From contig CANPVN010000001.1 of the NCBI GenBank assembly GCA_947581755.1, forward strand, positions 62,001 through 126,000: a stretch of 64,000 nt of DNA. Direction: 5' to 3'. This DNA is from an uncultured Clostridia bacterium. GTDB lineage: Bacteria; Bacillota; Clostridia; Christensenellales; Pumilibacteraceae. This document shows positions 16,144-24,631 of the stretch, in pieces. Every line of letters starts with the position of its first letter. Within the stretch, counting starts at the first letter, position 1. Under the pieces are notes generated by a model, which worked only from the letters and a program-made list of their open reading frames with translations, was not told the DNA's origin and ran no database searches. A program made the translations under genes and the position numbers.

Positions 16144-17903
16144 GCGCAATAATTATTTATATAATAATAGGAATAGCGGGAGGAATAATAGGCGGAATGG
16201 GAATGGGCGGAGGAACATTGTTGATTCCTTTATTGACTTTGTTTACTTCCGCAGAACAGCATTTGGCGCAATCGGTAAACTTGATTGCATTTATTCCGAT
16301 GTCGGTAGTTGCGCTTGGAATTCATATCAAAAACAAACTTGTCGACTTCAAATATTTTTGGTGGATCAGCGTTCCCGCCGTAATCACAAGCGCCATAGGT
16401 GCTTTTTTTGTAAAAGACGTCCAAAGCAAAGTTCTCAAAATCTGTTTTGGCGCATTTCTTATTGCTCTCGGAGTATTGCAATTGATATTTATTGTTGTTG
16501 ATATTGTTAAGAAATACAAAAAGATTAAAAAAAACAATCAAAATGACTTTTCAAAAGGCACAAATTATGTTAAAATATATAAAACAATTTTTTTGGGGGA
16601 AAAGTATATGCAAAATACTTTTAAGCACGGCATTCATCCGGATGGAAAAAAGTATTTGAGTGAAAATGCCGAAATAGAATCTTTTCCTGATCCGCAGTTT
16701 GTCTATATTCCCGTTCAGCAACATTCGGGGCCACCATCGGAACCCGTTGTGACAATAGGCGAAAAAGTAAAGGCAGGACAATTGATTGCAAAGGCGCAAG
16801 GCAGAGGCTGCAATGTTTTTGCCTCTATTGCGGGAGTGGTAAAAGGAATAGAAAAAAGACCGACGGCGACGGGAAAATGCGACCATATAATTATCGAAAA
16901 TGATTTTTCAGGTGACCGACAATTTTTTACGAAACTTGTAGACCCTTCGAGAGAAGAGATAATCGAAAGGGTGACGGAAGCAGGTATCGTGGGAATGGGC
17001 GGCGCAGGATTTCCCGTAGGCGCAAAACTCAAAACGGATAATAAAATCAAAACATTTATTATAAACGGAGCGGAATGTGAACCTTACATTACTTGCGATT
17101 ATCGTCTTATGGTAGAACATCCCGAGGAAATAATCAAGGGTTCCTTGTATTTGGCAAAGGCGGTCAATGCCGAAAATGTAGTGATAGCGGTTGAGGATAA
17201 CAAGCCCAAGGGAATAGACTCTTTGAATGGAGTTCTGAGTAGCGGGAAATATCCCAATGTCGAAGTACGCGCATTGAAAACAAAATATCCGCAAGGAGAC
17301 GCAAAAAAACTCATTTATTCGGTAACGGGCTATAAAATTTCCGCCACGAGGCGTTCGAACGAATTCGGAGTTTTGGTCAATAATATTCATACGGCTTTTT
17401 CCGTTTATACTGCCATAGAAGGTCTGCCGAGTTATTCGAGGGTCATGACGGTTACGGGGGAAGCAATAAATAATCCCAAGAATTTAATAGTTCCCAACGG
17501 AACGTTGTTTTCCGACCTTATAGACTTTTGCGGCGGCAACAACGGCGCCGTAGAGATTATTTCCGGCGGACCCATGACGGGATTCGGCGTTCTCTCGGAC
17601 AAAATAGCTACGACCAAGACAACGGGCTGTTTGTTGTTGCTTCCAAGGAAAGAAGCCTGGCTCGACAAACCCGGGCCTTGCATAAATTGCGGAAGATGCG
17701 CCCGAGCCTGTCCTTCATTGCTTATGCCGATGTATATTGATTTATATTATAAAAACGGGAACCTCGATTTGGCGGAAAAATACGGTGCGTTACATTGTAT
17801 AGAATGCGGTTCTTGCGCTTTTGTATGTCCCGCAAAAAGGCCTTTGGTTGCTTCCATAAAACAAGCAAAAGCTAAACTCAAAGAGAGGAGTAAAAAGAAA
17901 TGA
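16140..17903 (+). CDS. Second TSUP half, reading in frame without a stop into rnfC
   Basis: The ATGA overlap with the previous gene gives a start at 16140. The first 125 or so residues form another half TSUP protein with about four membrane helices (MGMGGGTLLIPLL is the family motif). A lysine-rich linker follows (about residues 125-156). The frame then continues with no stop codon into the complete RnfC sequence, 587 residues in all. Either a TSUP-RnfC fusion is made, or RnfC is made alone from the internal start at 16608 and the TSUP half has lost its stop. Read as sequence, the fusion frame is intact. Confidence 0.6.
   Translation: MSAIIIYIIIGIAGGIIGGMGMGGGTLLIPLLTLFTSAEQHLAQSVNLIAFIPMSVVALGIHIKNKLVDFKYFWWISVPAVITSAIGAFFVKDVQSKVLKICFGAFLIALGVLQLIFIVVDIVKKYKKIKKNNQNDFSKGTNYVKIYKTIFLGEKYMQNTFKHGIHPDGKKYLSENAEIESFPDPQFVYIPVQQHSGPPSEPVVTIGEKVKAGQLIAKAQGRGCNVFASIAGVVKGIEKRPTATGKCDHIIIENDFSGDRQFFTKLVDPSREEIIERVTEAGIVGMGGAGFPVGAKLKTDNKIKTFIINGAECEPYITCDYRLMVEHPEEIIKGSLYLAKAVNAENVVIAVEDNKPKGIDSLNGVLSSGKYPNVEVRALKTKYPQGDAKKLIYSVTGYKISATRRSNEFGVLVNNIHTAFSVYTAIEGLPSYSRVMTVTGEAINNPKNLIVPNGTLFSDLIDFCGGNNGAVEIISGGPMTGFGVLSDKIATTKTTGCLLLLPRKEAWLDKPGPCINCGRCARACPSLLMPMYIDLYYKNGNLDLAEKYGALHCIECGSCAFVCPAKRPLVASIKQAKAKLKERSKKK
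16608..17903 (+). CDS. rnfC: Rnf electron transport complex subunit RnfC
   Basis: Peripheral subunit that takes electrons from NADH (or gives them to NAD) in the ferredoxin:NAD oxidoreductase. The internal ATG has GGGGGAAA upstream and yields 431 residues, the usual clostridial RnfC length, starting with the conserved TFKHGIHPDGKK. GMGGAGFPVGAKL and INGAECEPYITCDYR are the NADH/FMN-site motifs. CINCGRCARACP and CIECGSCAFVCP bind two [4Fe-4S] clusters. TGTTAAAAT just before the start could be an extended -10 box. It opens the operon rnfC-D-G-E-A-B. Confidence 0.92.
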   Translation: MQNTFKHGIHPDGKKYLSENAEIESFPDPQFVYIPVQQHSGPPSEPVVTIGEKVKAGQLIAKAQGRGCNVFASIAGVVKGIEKRPTATGKCDHIIIENDFSGDRQFFTKLVDPSREEIIERVTEAGIVGMGGAGFPVGAKLKTDNKIKTFIINGAECEPYITCDYRLMVEHPEEIIKGSLYLAKAVNAENVVIAVEDNKPKGIDSLNGVLSSGKYPNVEVRALKTKYPQGDAKKLIYSVTGYKISATRRSNEFGVLVNNIHTAFSVYTAIEGLPSYSRVMTVTGEAINNPKNLIVPNGTLFSDLIDFCGGNNGAVEIISGGPMTGFGVLSDKIATTKTTGCLLLLPRKEAWLDKPGPCINCGRCARACPSLLMPMYIDLYYKNGNLDLAEKYGALHCIECGSCAFVCPAKRPLVASIKQAKAKLKERSKKK

Positions 17904-19033
17904 GCGAATCGGAAAATATAAAAAACATACAGAACTCTTCCAATAACCCCAACGAAAACAATACTGAACAACTTTATATAACAAGCGCTCCGCATATTAC
18001 AAAGAAAGGCAATTCCACAAGAAGAGTAATGATAGATGTACTTATTGCCTTATGTCCGTCTGCGATTGCCGCAATTTACTACTTTGGATATATGGTTGCG
18101 ATCAATATTGTCCTTTGTTGCGTCTCTTGTTTTGGGTTTGAATTACTTTATAATTGTATAAAAGAAAAGAAATTCGACAAAGAGACAGTCCAATCCGCGA
18201 GCGTTTGGGACTTGTCATGCTTAGTGACGGGAGTGATACTTGCGCTCAATCTGCCTACGTCATTTGTAATATGGGAAAAAGTACCGATTTTGGGAATGAT
18301 CATAGCCGATATATTGGGAAGTTTGGTAGCGATAATTATCGTTAAAATGCTTTTCGGCGGAATCGGAAGGAACTTTGCCAATCCCGCGGCAGTGGGTAGA
18401 ATATTTTTATTCTTGTGTTTTGCCTCTGCCTTCAAAGCGGTTGCGGCAGACGGAATCGGGTTGGAACCTACGACGGGAGCGACTTGGTTAAGTCAAGGCA
18501 TAGCTGATCGTCCCGTAAACGCTAAACAGCTTCTTGATATGTTTTTGGGAAACGTCGGATCTGCGTCGGTAGGAGAAACTTGTGTGCCCGCGATTTTGTT
18601 GGGATATATTTATTTATGTATACGCAAAGTCATTGATTGGAAACTTCCTTTATATATAGTAGGCTCAGTCGCAGTATTTTCTTTGTTATTCGAAGGATTG
18701 ATAGTATCCCATCTTCCCGCAAAAGAATTATTTATGAATATGCTTGCTAATATTTTGAGCGGAGGACTTTTATTCGGAGCCGTATTTATGGCAACGGATT
18801 ATGCAACGAGTCCAAACACTGCGATAGGTCTTGTCATATACGGAATAGCAATAGGCTTTATAACCGTGCTTATAAGAGTCTTTGCATCTTATCCCGAGGG
18901 TATGAGTTTCGCTATCGTGATAATGAATATTATCACACCGCTTATTGACAAATATATTTATCCCAAGCCTTTCGGTTTTGTTAAGGAAAAGAAAAACAAG
19001 AATAAACCCGAGACAAAGGAGGCGGCAAAATGA
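17900..19033 (+). CDS. rnfD: Rnf complex subunit RnfD
   Basis: Membrane subunit of 377 residues with many helices. TTGATWLS near residue 190 is the site where FMN is attached covalently to threonine; NPAAVGRIFLF and FMATDYATSP are also family motifs. The first 35 residues are an Asn-rich soluble extension before the SAPHITKKGNST start common to RnfD. The ATG overlaps the rnfC stop and has AGAGGAG upstream. Confidence 0.94.
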   Translation: MSESENIKNIQNSSNNPNENNTEQLYITSAPHITKKGNSTRRVMIDVLIALCPSAIAAIYYFGYMVAINIVLCCVSCFGFELLYNCIKEKKFDKETVQSASVWDLSCLVTGVILALNLPTSFVIWEKVPILGMIIADILGSLVAIIIVKMLFGGIGRNFANPAAVGRIFLFLCFASAFKAVAADGIGLEPTTGATWLSQGIADRPVNAKQLLDMFLGNVGSASVGETCVPAILLGYIYLCIRKVIDWKLPLYIVGSVAVFSLLFEGLIVSHLPAKELFMNMLANILSGGLLFGAVFMATDYATSPNTAIGLVIYGIAIGFITVLIRVFASYPEGMSFAIVIMNIITPLIDKYIYPKPFGFVKEKKNKNKPETKEAAK

Positions 19034-20100
19034 AAAAGATGAATCTGACGCTGAAATGCATATTGGTTATGTCTGTCATAGCCATTGTTTCGGTAGCGTT
19101 GTTAGCTGTCGCAAATACATTTTTGGTTCCCGCAAAATCTTCGGGTCTTAATGATAAAGTGATCGCTCGGTTGCAAACCTTCTGTCCTGCGGATAGTTAT
19201 AATGATTTAACCGATACCTATGCGGATGAAATAGAAAAATTCAATTCCGAAAACGGCGACAATTACAGTAAAATTAACGGAGTTTATTCGGCTGTCGGCG
19301 GCGACAATGACGGTAATAATATTATAGAAGCAGACGGTCCCGGATTTCAGAGCGGAATAATAACCATGCTTATAGCATTTAATGGCGAAACAATATCGGG
19401 CATAGGAAATCGAACTTACGATACGAAGAACACCTATTGGAAAGATCATGTAGAACCGAATTGGGATAACGTGGTAAATTATTTTGTAGGCAAATCGGAT
19501 TTGGGATCCGCCTCGGGCAAGGATCTGAATACAGGCGCGACGTTGTCGAGTAACGGCATTCTAAAGGCTGTAAGATTGGCTATTGATTTTAATAAAAACA
19601 TAAACGGGAATGTACAGAAACCCGAGCCCGAAGAGGTTACGGACAGCGATATTCTCGAAAAACTTAAAGCCATGACAAATTCCGAAACTTTTATAAAGTA
19701 TCCTTATAAAGTCAATCAACAAGTTAATTGCGTTTATGTAGACAATACGGGAAGCGTCATTATCGATGCTCTCGGCGCCGAAGGAAGTTTCGGCGGCTGT
19801 AATTTATTGGTAATGGTAGATGCCTCAAGTAAAACGGTATTAAAAGTAACTCCTATAAGGATGGATTATCAAGTTTACGGAGAATATGACGCTTCGGGAC
19901 TCGACGATCCCGATGTTCTCACAAATCATTTCAAAGGAAAGAATATTTCGGATATAGATGCAATGGAAAAATATTTATCTCCCGCTACAGGAGCGACAGA
20001 GAGCAGTACGGGACTTAAAAATTGCATTAAAAATGCATTGAAAAATATCGACGGTTTTTTATCGTCCGAATGGGGTTCGGAGGTGCAAACAAATGAGTAA
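19030..20100 (+). CDS. rnfG: Rnf complex subunit RnfG with two FMN-binding motifs
   Basis: One N-terminal membrane helix (about 9-32) anchors an extracytoplasmic flavoprotein. RnfG usually has about 190-210 residues and one FMN-binding domain with a single S/T-GAT-x-S/T motif. Here 356 residues hold two such motifs, NTGATLSSNGI at about 167-177 and ATGATESSTGL at about 319-329, each followed by a helix. The protein therefore looks like an internal duplication of the FMN-binding domain. The gene overlaps rnfD by ATGA and rnfE by 8 bases. Confidence 0.9.
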   Translation: MKKMNLTLKCILVMSVIAIVSVALLAVANTFLVPAKSSGLNDKVIARLQTFCPADSYNDLTDTYADEIEKFNSENGDNYSKINGVYSAVGGDNDGNNIIEADGPGFQSGIITMLIAFNGETISGIGNRTYDTKNTYWKDHVEPNWDNVVNYFVGKSDLGSASGKDLNTGATLSSNGILKAVRLAIDFNKNINGNVQKPEPEEVTDSDILEKLKAMTNSETFIKYPYKVNQQVNCVYVDNTGSVIIDALGAEGSFGGCNLLVMVDASSKTVLKVTPIRMDYQVYGEYDASGLDDPDVLTNHFKGKNISDIDAMEKYLSPATGATESSTGLKNCIKNALKNIDGFLSSEWGSEVQTNE

Positions 20101-20719
20101 TAAAATGCTTTTGAATAAAAGAATTATTAAAAAGACTGCTTTGGGCGGCATTTTGGAAAATCCTGTTTTTGTATTGGTTTTGGGAATGTGTCCTACCATA
20201 AAGGCAAGTACCAATATTACCGACGCCTTTGCTTTGGGTATCGCAACGACATTTGTCTTGATATGCAGTAACGTTATAATATCGTTATTCAGAAAATTTA
20301 TTCCCGATCAAGTTCGATTGCCTGCATATATAGTGATTATTGCAACCTTTGTAACGATAGTTCAATTGTTTCTTGCGTCGCTTTTGCCCGATCTGAATCA
20401 AAGCATAGGACCTATAGTGGCGATGATAGTCGTCAACTGTATAGTTTTGGGTAGGGCGGAATCGTTCGCAAGTAAAAACAGCGTGTTGTTAACACTTATA
20501 GATTGCACTTCAATGGGTATCGGCTTTACACTGTCTTTATTGCTTATGGGCGCGATAAGGCAAGGCTTGATTGCATTGAACTTTTCTATTTTCTCCACAA
20601 CGGCGGGAGGATTTTTGGTACTCGGCTTACTCATGGCGTTGTTTAATTTTATCATGATGACGGTAGAAAAAAGAAAAATGCAAAAGAGCAGAGCAGGGCT
20701 CAATGAGGAGGTGGAATAA
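20093..20719 (+). CDS. rnfE: Rnf complex subunit RnfE
   Basis: Membrane protein of 208 residues with about six helices. ENPVFVLVLGMCPTIKASTN near residue 18 includes the cysteine that, with its partner in RnfA, is known to hold an iron-sulfur cluster inside the membrane. IVVNCIVLGRAESFASKN in the second half is the matching repeat motif. It overlaps rnfG, and its TAA shares an A with the rnfA ATG. Confidence 0.95.
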   Translation: MSNKMLLNKRIIKKTALGGILENPVFVLVLGMCPTIKASTNITDAFALGIATTFVLICSNVIISLFRKFIPDQVRLPAYIVIIATFVTIVQLFLASLLPDLNQSIGPIVAMIVVNCIVLGRAESFASKNSVLLTLIDCTSMGIGFTLSLLLMGAIRQGLIALNFSIFSTTAGGFLVLGLLMALFNFIMMTVEKRKMQKSRAGLNEEVE

Positions 20720-21342
20720 TGTTACTCAGTATTGTTTCCATAGTTATAGCGGGACTCATTACCAATAATATAGTTCTTGTGCAATCCTGGGGAATGTGTC
20801 CTTATCTCGGAGTGAGTAAAAAGACGAATTCGGCAGTCGGAATGGGTTTGGCTGTTACATTTGTTATAACTTTATCAAGTATTATTTGTTGGTTGTTGTA
20901 TAATTATATGCTTGTTCCCTTAAAACTCGAATATCTTCAGACCATAGTATTTATTCTTATTATAGCCGTGCTCGTTCAGATAATAGATATTGTATTGAAG
21001 AAATTCAGCCCCTCGCTTTACAATGCGTTGGGTGTATATCTTGCGTTGATCACCACCAATTGCGCAGTATTAAGTACGGCAAATAACAGTATAAACAGTG
21101 ACTTTATTACCATGCTCGTTACTGCGATAACGACGGGACTTGGATTTTTGTTGGCATTGATACTTATGGCGGGAATAAGGGAAAAATCCGAACTTTCGAA
21201 AACACCCAAGATTTTTCAGGGTTTTTCCATAGCGCTCATAATAGCCGCAATAATGGCTATGGCATTCCAAGGTTTTTCGGGATTTAATATCGACGTCGGA
21301 AGTTATAAACTTATGATGATGGGAGGTGCTTTATGGTTATGA
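20719..21342 (+). CDS. rnfA: Rnf complex subunit RnfA
   Basis: Membrane protein of 207 residues, paralogous to RnfE in inverted topology. ITNNIVLVQSWGMCPYLGVS includes the cluster-binding cysteine and LITTNCAVLSTANN is the second half-motif. The TAATG overlap with rnfE and the close following rnfB fit the standard clostridial order. Confidence 0.95.
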   Translation: MLLSIVSIVIAGLITNNIVLVQSWGMCPYLGVSKKTNSAVGMGLAVTFVITLSSIICWLLYNYMLVPLKLEYLQTIVFILIIAVLVQIIDIVLKKFSPSLYNALGVYLALITTNCAVLSTANNSINSDFITMLVTAITTGLGFLLALILMAGIREKSELSKTPKIFQGFSIALIIAAIMAMAFQGFSGFNIDVGSYKLMMMGGALWL

Positions 21343-22172
21343 TTTTTGCCGCCGAAGAATATACCGGCTTTATGAAAATATTCATGACTTATTTATTGCC
21401 CGTAATTATAATAATGGCAATCGCCGGAATTTTGGCATTTTTGTTGGCTTTTTTGGGTCAAAAACTTGCCGTTAAACGCGACGAGAAGATAGATGTAATA
21501 AAATCTCTTTTGGCGGGAGCAAATTGCGGAGGTTGCGGATATGCCGGTTGCGATGCTTTTGCCGAAGCCTTGAACAAAGGCGAGGCGAAAATGAGTCAAT
21601 GCAAACCGACTACGCCCGAAAACAAAGCGTTGATTTCCAATGTTCTCGGAATTGCAAATGTAGTGGAAGAGCCGATGGTTGCTTGCGTGAAATGCGGAGG
21701 CGGGCATAATTGTCTCGATAAGGGCGGTTATGTCGGATACGGCGATTGCGAATCCGTAGATATGTTGAGCGGAGGAACAAAAGCATGCCCCGTAGGTTGC
21801 ATGGGTTTGAATACCTGTTCTACCGTTTGCGGTTATAATGCGGTCGGCGTCAACAGAGAGAACGGATGTTCCGAAGTTGACTTCTCGAAATGTGTTGCTT
21901 GCGGAGCATGCGTCAAAGCCTGTCCGCAACGCATAATATCCTTTATCCCGCAAAAAGCAAAGGTTTATGTTGCCTGTTCGAATAATGAGCCGGGCAAGGA
22001 AGTCAATAAGTATTGTAAAGTCGGTTGTATCGGTTGCGGAATTTGTCAAAGAAATTGTCCCAATGACGCAATTCATGTAGTGGACAATCTTGCCGTAATA
22101 GATTATGCAAAATGTACGGGCTGTGGAATTTGCGCAGAGAAATGTCCCAAAAAGACCATTCATCTGAAATAA
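21333..22172 (+). CDS. rnfB: Rnf complex subunit RnfB (ferredoxin-type)
   Basis: Accepts electrons from reduced ferredoxin. One N-terminal membrane helix (about 15-42) is followed by the ANCGGCGYAGCDAFA motif (first [4Fe-4S] site), the CVKCGGG and GYGDC region, and three ferredoxin-type motifs: CVACGACVKACP, CIGCGICQRNCP and CTGCGICAEKCP. At 279 residues it is of ordinary length. GGAGGT lies 5 bases before the ATG at 21333, so that start is preferred to the ATG at 21339. It ends the operon, followed by a terminator. Confidence 0.96.
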   Translation: MVMIFAAEEYTGFMKIFMTYLLPVIIIMAIAGILAFLLAFLGQKLAVKRDEKIDVIKSLLAGANCGGCGYAGCDAFAEALNKGEAKMSQCKPTTPENKALISNVLGIANVVEEPMVACVKCGGGHNCLDKGGYVGYGDCESVDMLSGGTKACPVGCMGLNTCSTVCGYNAVGVNRENGCSEVDFSKCVACGACVKACPQRIISFIPQKAKVYVACSNNEPGKEVNKYCKVGCIGCGICQRNCPNDAIHVVDNLAVIDYAKCTGCGICAEKCPKKTIHLK

Positions 22173-22224
22173 CCGAATTTTATAATACTTTGATTCGTAT
22201 TAATTGAATTAAATCCTATTTTAT

Positions 22225-22260
22225 AAAAATCGCGGAAACTTTTATTTCCGCGATTTTTTT
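22225..22260 (+). terminator. Terminator of the rnf operon
   Basis: AAAAATCGCGGAAA at 22225-22238 pairs with TTTCCGCGATTTTT from 22245, loop of six, ending in seven T. The A-rich left arm means it may also act on minus-strand transcripts from the DUF421 gene. Confidence 0.9.
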
Positions 22261-22294
22261 ATGCTTGATTTTTTTTAAGAGAGTTTGAATTATG

Positions 22295-23005
22295 TCATTG
22301 GAACAGACTTTTGTTTGTTTTACCGTTCTCTTTGAGATAGACATTCAATTCTCCTTTGTCCGATAAAGTTGCAAGTAAAATATCTTTTATGCGTTGAATT
22401 TTTTGCGCATTGAGTTCACCGTTAAGCCAAGCCTCATCTTTATTCATGGCTTTTAAGTTATTCTTTAAAATTTTGCCGTCTATTATTATGTTGGCTTTTA
22501 TGCCGTTCTCGGCAGGAGTAAGTCCCGCTTCTGCTGCCGTAGCGGGGCGGTCGGCTGCTTTGGGGAGTACGGATAGCATACCGTTTGATTCCAAAATCGC
22601 ATAATTGATTTGTGTTATATCGAAATAACCTTGAGATCTCAATTCTCTTAAAAGGTCATTGATATCGAATCGTATGCGTTTAAGCCCATCATAAAGAATA
22701 TTGCCTTGATCAATCAGCATTATCGGTTTTCCCGTTATCAAACGCCTCAACATGATGCTTTTGTTTGTGAGAAATGAAAACAGCATACTTGAAAGCATAA
22801 ATAAAACGATGCCGATGAGAGCGATCCATATAGACAATTCTCGGTCTGTACATAAAGATGCGGCAATCGAGCCTGCTGTAATTCCGACAATATAATCATA
22901 AAAAGTAAGTTGTGAAATTTGTTTTGCTCCGTCAAGTCTGCATAATATGAGCAATACCGCTATAGAAAGCAATGTGCGCAATAAAGTTTCAAGATATATA
23001 TTCAT
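22295..23005 (-). CDS. DUF421 (YetF-like) membrane protein
   Basis: A 236-residue protein with three N-terminal membrane helices and a soluble C-terminal part. The block AKQISQLTFYDYIVGITAGSIAA is the DUF421 hallmark, and DLLRELRSQGYFDITQINYAILESNG in the soluble part is also typical. Relatives in Bacillus are membrane proteins of spores and vegetative cells with no settled molecular role. It stands alone between two plus-strand operons. Confidence 0.88.
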   Translation of the reverse strand: MNIYLETLLRTLLSIAVLLILCRLDGAKQISQLTFYDYIVGITAGSIAASLCTDRELSIWIALIGIVLFMLSSMLFSFLTNKSIMLRRLITGKPIMLIDQGNILYDGLKRIRFDINDLLRELRSQGYFDITQINYAILESNGMLSVLPKAADRPATAAEAGLTPAENGIKANIIIDGKILKNNLKAMNKDEAWLNGELNAQKIQRIKDILLATLSDKGELNVYLKENGKTNKSLFQ

Positions 23006-23228
23006 TATAAATTCTCCTTTTTCGGTTTGATAAATTAATTTCCATTAATATAGAGATTTATACTTGACTATAAAAAATATTAAACGTAAGGAATAATGTT
23101 TCGTCACGGCAAATATATATAAGTATATCTCCGAAAAGAGTATTTTCGGTAACCTATAAATCGTCATAATTTTATGTTAAATGACAAATATCTTGCTTGA
23201 AATTATTATATTATTGAGGAGCGGATCA
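23006..23228. other. Intergenic region with a stem-loop before the deacetylase gene
   Basis: This stretch lies between the divergent DUF421 and PdaB-like genes, so it must hold both promoters. CCGAAAA at 23131-23137 pairs with TTTTCGG at 23143-23149 around a 5-base loop with no T run, so it is not an ordinary terminator. TTGACT near 23064 and AT-rich blocks are candidate promoter parts, but I could not settle on a clear -35/-10 pair. No known riboswitch was recognised. Confidence 0.4.
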
Positions 23229-24008
23229 ATGAAATTCTTAGTGTTAAAGAAGAGAGATTTATTCAAAGGCTTATGTATGTGTCTTGCTTTGGTTATCGGG
23301 ATAGTTCTTGTGAGCGCAAGCGGATCTTACGTAATATATGCCGGACAAACAACGAGAAAATTGCCGATTTACTGTGTGGATACTGATGAAAAAACGGTTG
23401 CGTTATCATTTGACGCAAGTTGGGGAGCAGATAAAACTCTCGGGATTTTGGAGACGCTTGAAAAATTCGATATTAAAGCAAATTATTTTGTCGTGGGATT
23501 TTGGGCTACAAAATACTCCGATGTGCTTAAAAAATTATCGGACAGCGGTAGAGTGGAAATAGGCACTCATAGCAATACGCATCCTCATATGAACAAGAAG
23601 AGTAAAAGCGAAATGAAACTCGAACTCGAAACCTCTGTGAATATCATAGAGGAAATCACGGGGAAAAAGCCCGATCTTTTCAGAGCTCCTTTCGGAGAGT
23701 ATAACGATAATTTGCTTACCGTGGCGGAAGAAATGGGACTGTACACAATACAGTGGGATGTAGACAGTTTGGATTGGAAGAATCTTTCCGCGACGGAAAT
23801 AACCAACCGAATTCTCGGCAAGGTTAAAAACGGAAGCATCGTGCTTATGCATAATGACGGAGCGCACACTCCGGAAGCACTTCCCGCAATTATAACGGGT
23901 TTGAAAAACAAAGGCTTTTCCTTTAAGACGATCGGAGAACTTATCTATAGAGATAATTATTCGATTGACCATACGGGAAAGCAGATAAAGGAGATAAAAA
24001 ACTTATGA
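23229..24008 (+). CDS. pdaB: PdaB-like polysaccharide deacetylase
   Basis: A carbohydrate esterase family 4 protein of 259 residues with one N-terminal membrane anchor (about 16-37). The metal-site motif is SFDASWG rather than the usual TFDDG, the variant found in PdaB (YbaN), a sporulation protein needed to keep spores stable. THSNTHPHM supplies the metal histidines, RAPFGEYND and WDVDSLDW the rest, and LMHNDGAHTPEALP the catalytic histidine. GAGGAG before the ATG at 23229 decides the start. The reduced aspartate motif leaves catalytic activity uncertain. It overlaps the next gene by ATGA. Confidence 0.85.
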   Translation: MKFLVLKKRDLFKGLCMCLALVIGIVLVSASGSYVIYAGQTTRKLPIYCVDTDEKTVALSFDASWGADKTLGILETLEKFDIKANYFVVGFWATKYSDVLKKLSDSGRVEIGTHSNTHPHMNKKSKSEMKLELETSVNIIEEITGKKPDLFRAPFGEYNDNLLTVAEEMGLYTIQWDVDSLDWKNLSATEITNRILGKVKNGSIVLMHNDGAHTPEALPAIITGLKNKGFSFKTIGELIYRDNYSIDHTGKQIKEIKNL

Positions 24009-24631
24009 ACAACGAAAACAATTTACTTCCCAATAACAAAGTGTTTTTAATGGGAACCGTGCAAAGCGAACCGACTTATAGCCACGAGCTTTACGGAGAA
24101 GCATTCTATGAATTTTTTCTTACCGTTCCTCGTCTCAGCAATCAAAACGATATTATTCCCATTACCGTTTCGGAAAGACTCATGAATGAAGCGGACATAA
24201 AAGTAGGAAACAAAATAGCATTTTACGGACAGTTCAGAAGCTATAATAAATTGGTGGAAGATCACAGCAAGTTGATGTTGACTGTTTTTATAAGAGAATT
24301 TGCGGATATCGAAGTTGTAGCGGATGAAAATCCCAATACGGTAGAACTGAGCGGGTATGTTTGCAAATCGCCTGTATACAGGACAACGCCTTTTAATCGC
24401 GAAATCTGCGATGTTTTAATTGCAGTAAACCGCGCATACAATAAGAGTGATTATATTCCTTGCATTGCATGGGGGAGGAATGCGCGTTTTGTCCGCAATG
24501 CAAACGTCGGTCAACGAATTAGGGTAAGCGGAAGAATCCAGTCGAGAATGTATACAAAAAAGCTGAGCGAAACCGAATCGGAAGATCGCACAGCGTATGA
24601 GTTATCTATAAATAAAATAGTTCTTAATTGA
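24005..24631 (+). CDS. Single-stranded-DNA-binding-like protein with two OB folds
   Basis: A 208-residue protein with two weakly similar halves. Residues about 12-102 start NKVFLMGTVQSEPTYSH and include FYEFFLTVPRLS; residues about 112-208 start NTVELSGYVCKSPVYRTTP and include CDVLIAVNRAYNKSDYIPCIAWG, followed by GQRIRVSGRIQSR. Each matches the SSB OB-fold order. The acidic SSB tail that recruits partners is missing. The link to a deacetylase gene through an ATGA overlap is unexplained. A role in DNA repair or replication restart is inference. Confidence 0.8.
   Translation: MNNENNLLPNNKVFLMGTVQSEPTYSHELYGEAFYEFFLTVPRLSNQNDIIPITVSERLMNEADIKVGNKIAFYGQFRSYNKLVEDHSKLMLTVFIREFADIEVVADENPNTVELSGYVCKSPVYRTTPFNREICDVLIAVNRAYNKSDYIPCIAWGRNARFVRNANVGQRIRVSGRIQSRMYTKKLSETESEDRTAYELSINKIVLN

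Noticed and set aside
23101-23228. Sporulation-sigma promoter before the PdaB-like gene
   Set aside because: CATAATTTTA resembles a sigma-G -10 box, but I found no matching -35 element at the right distance.
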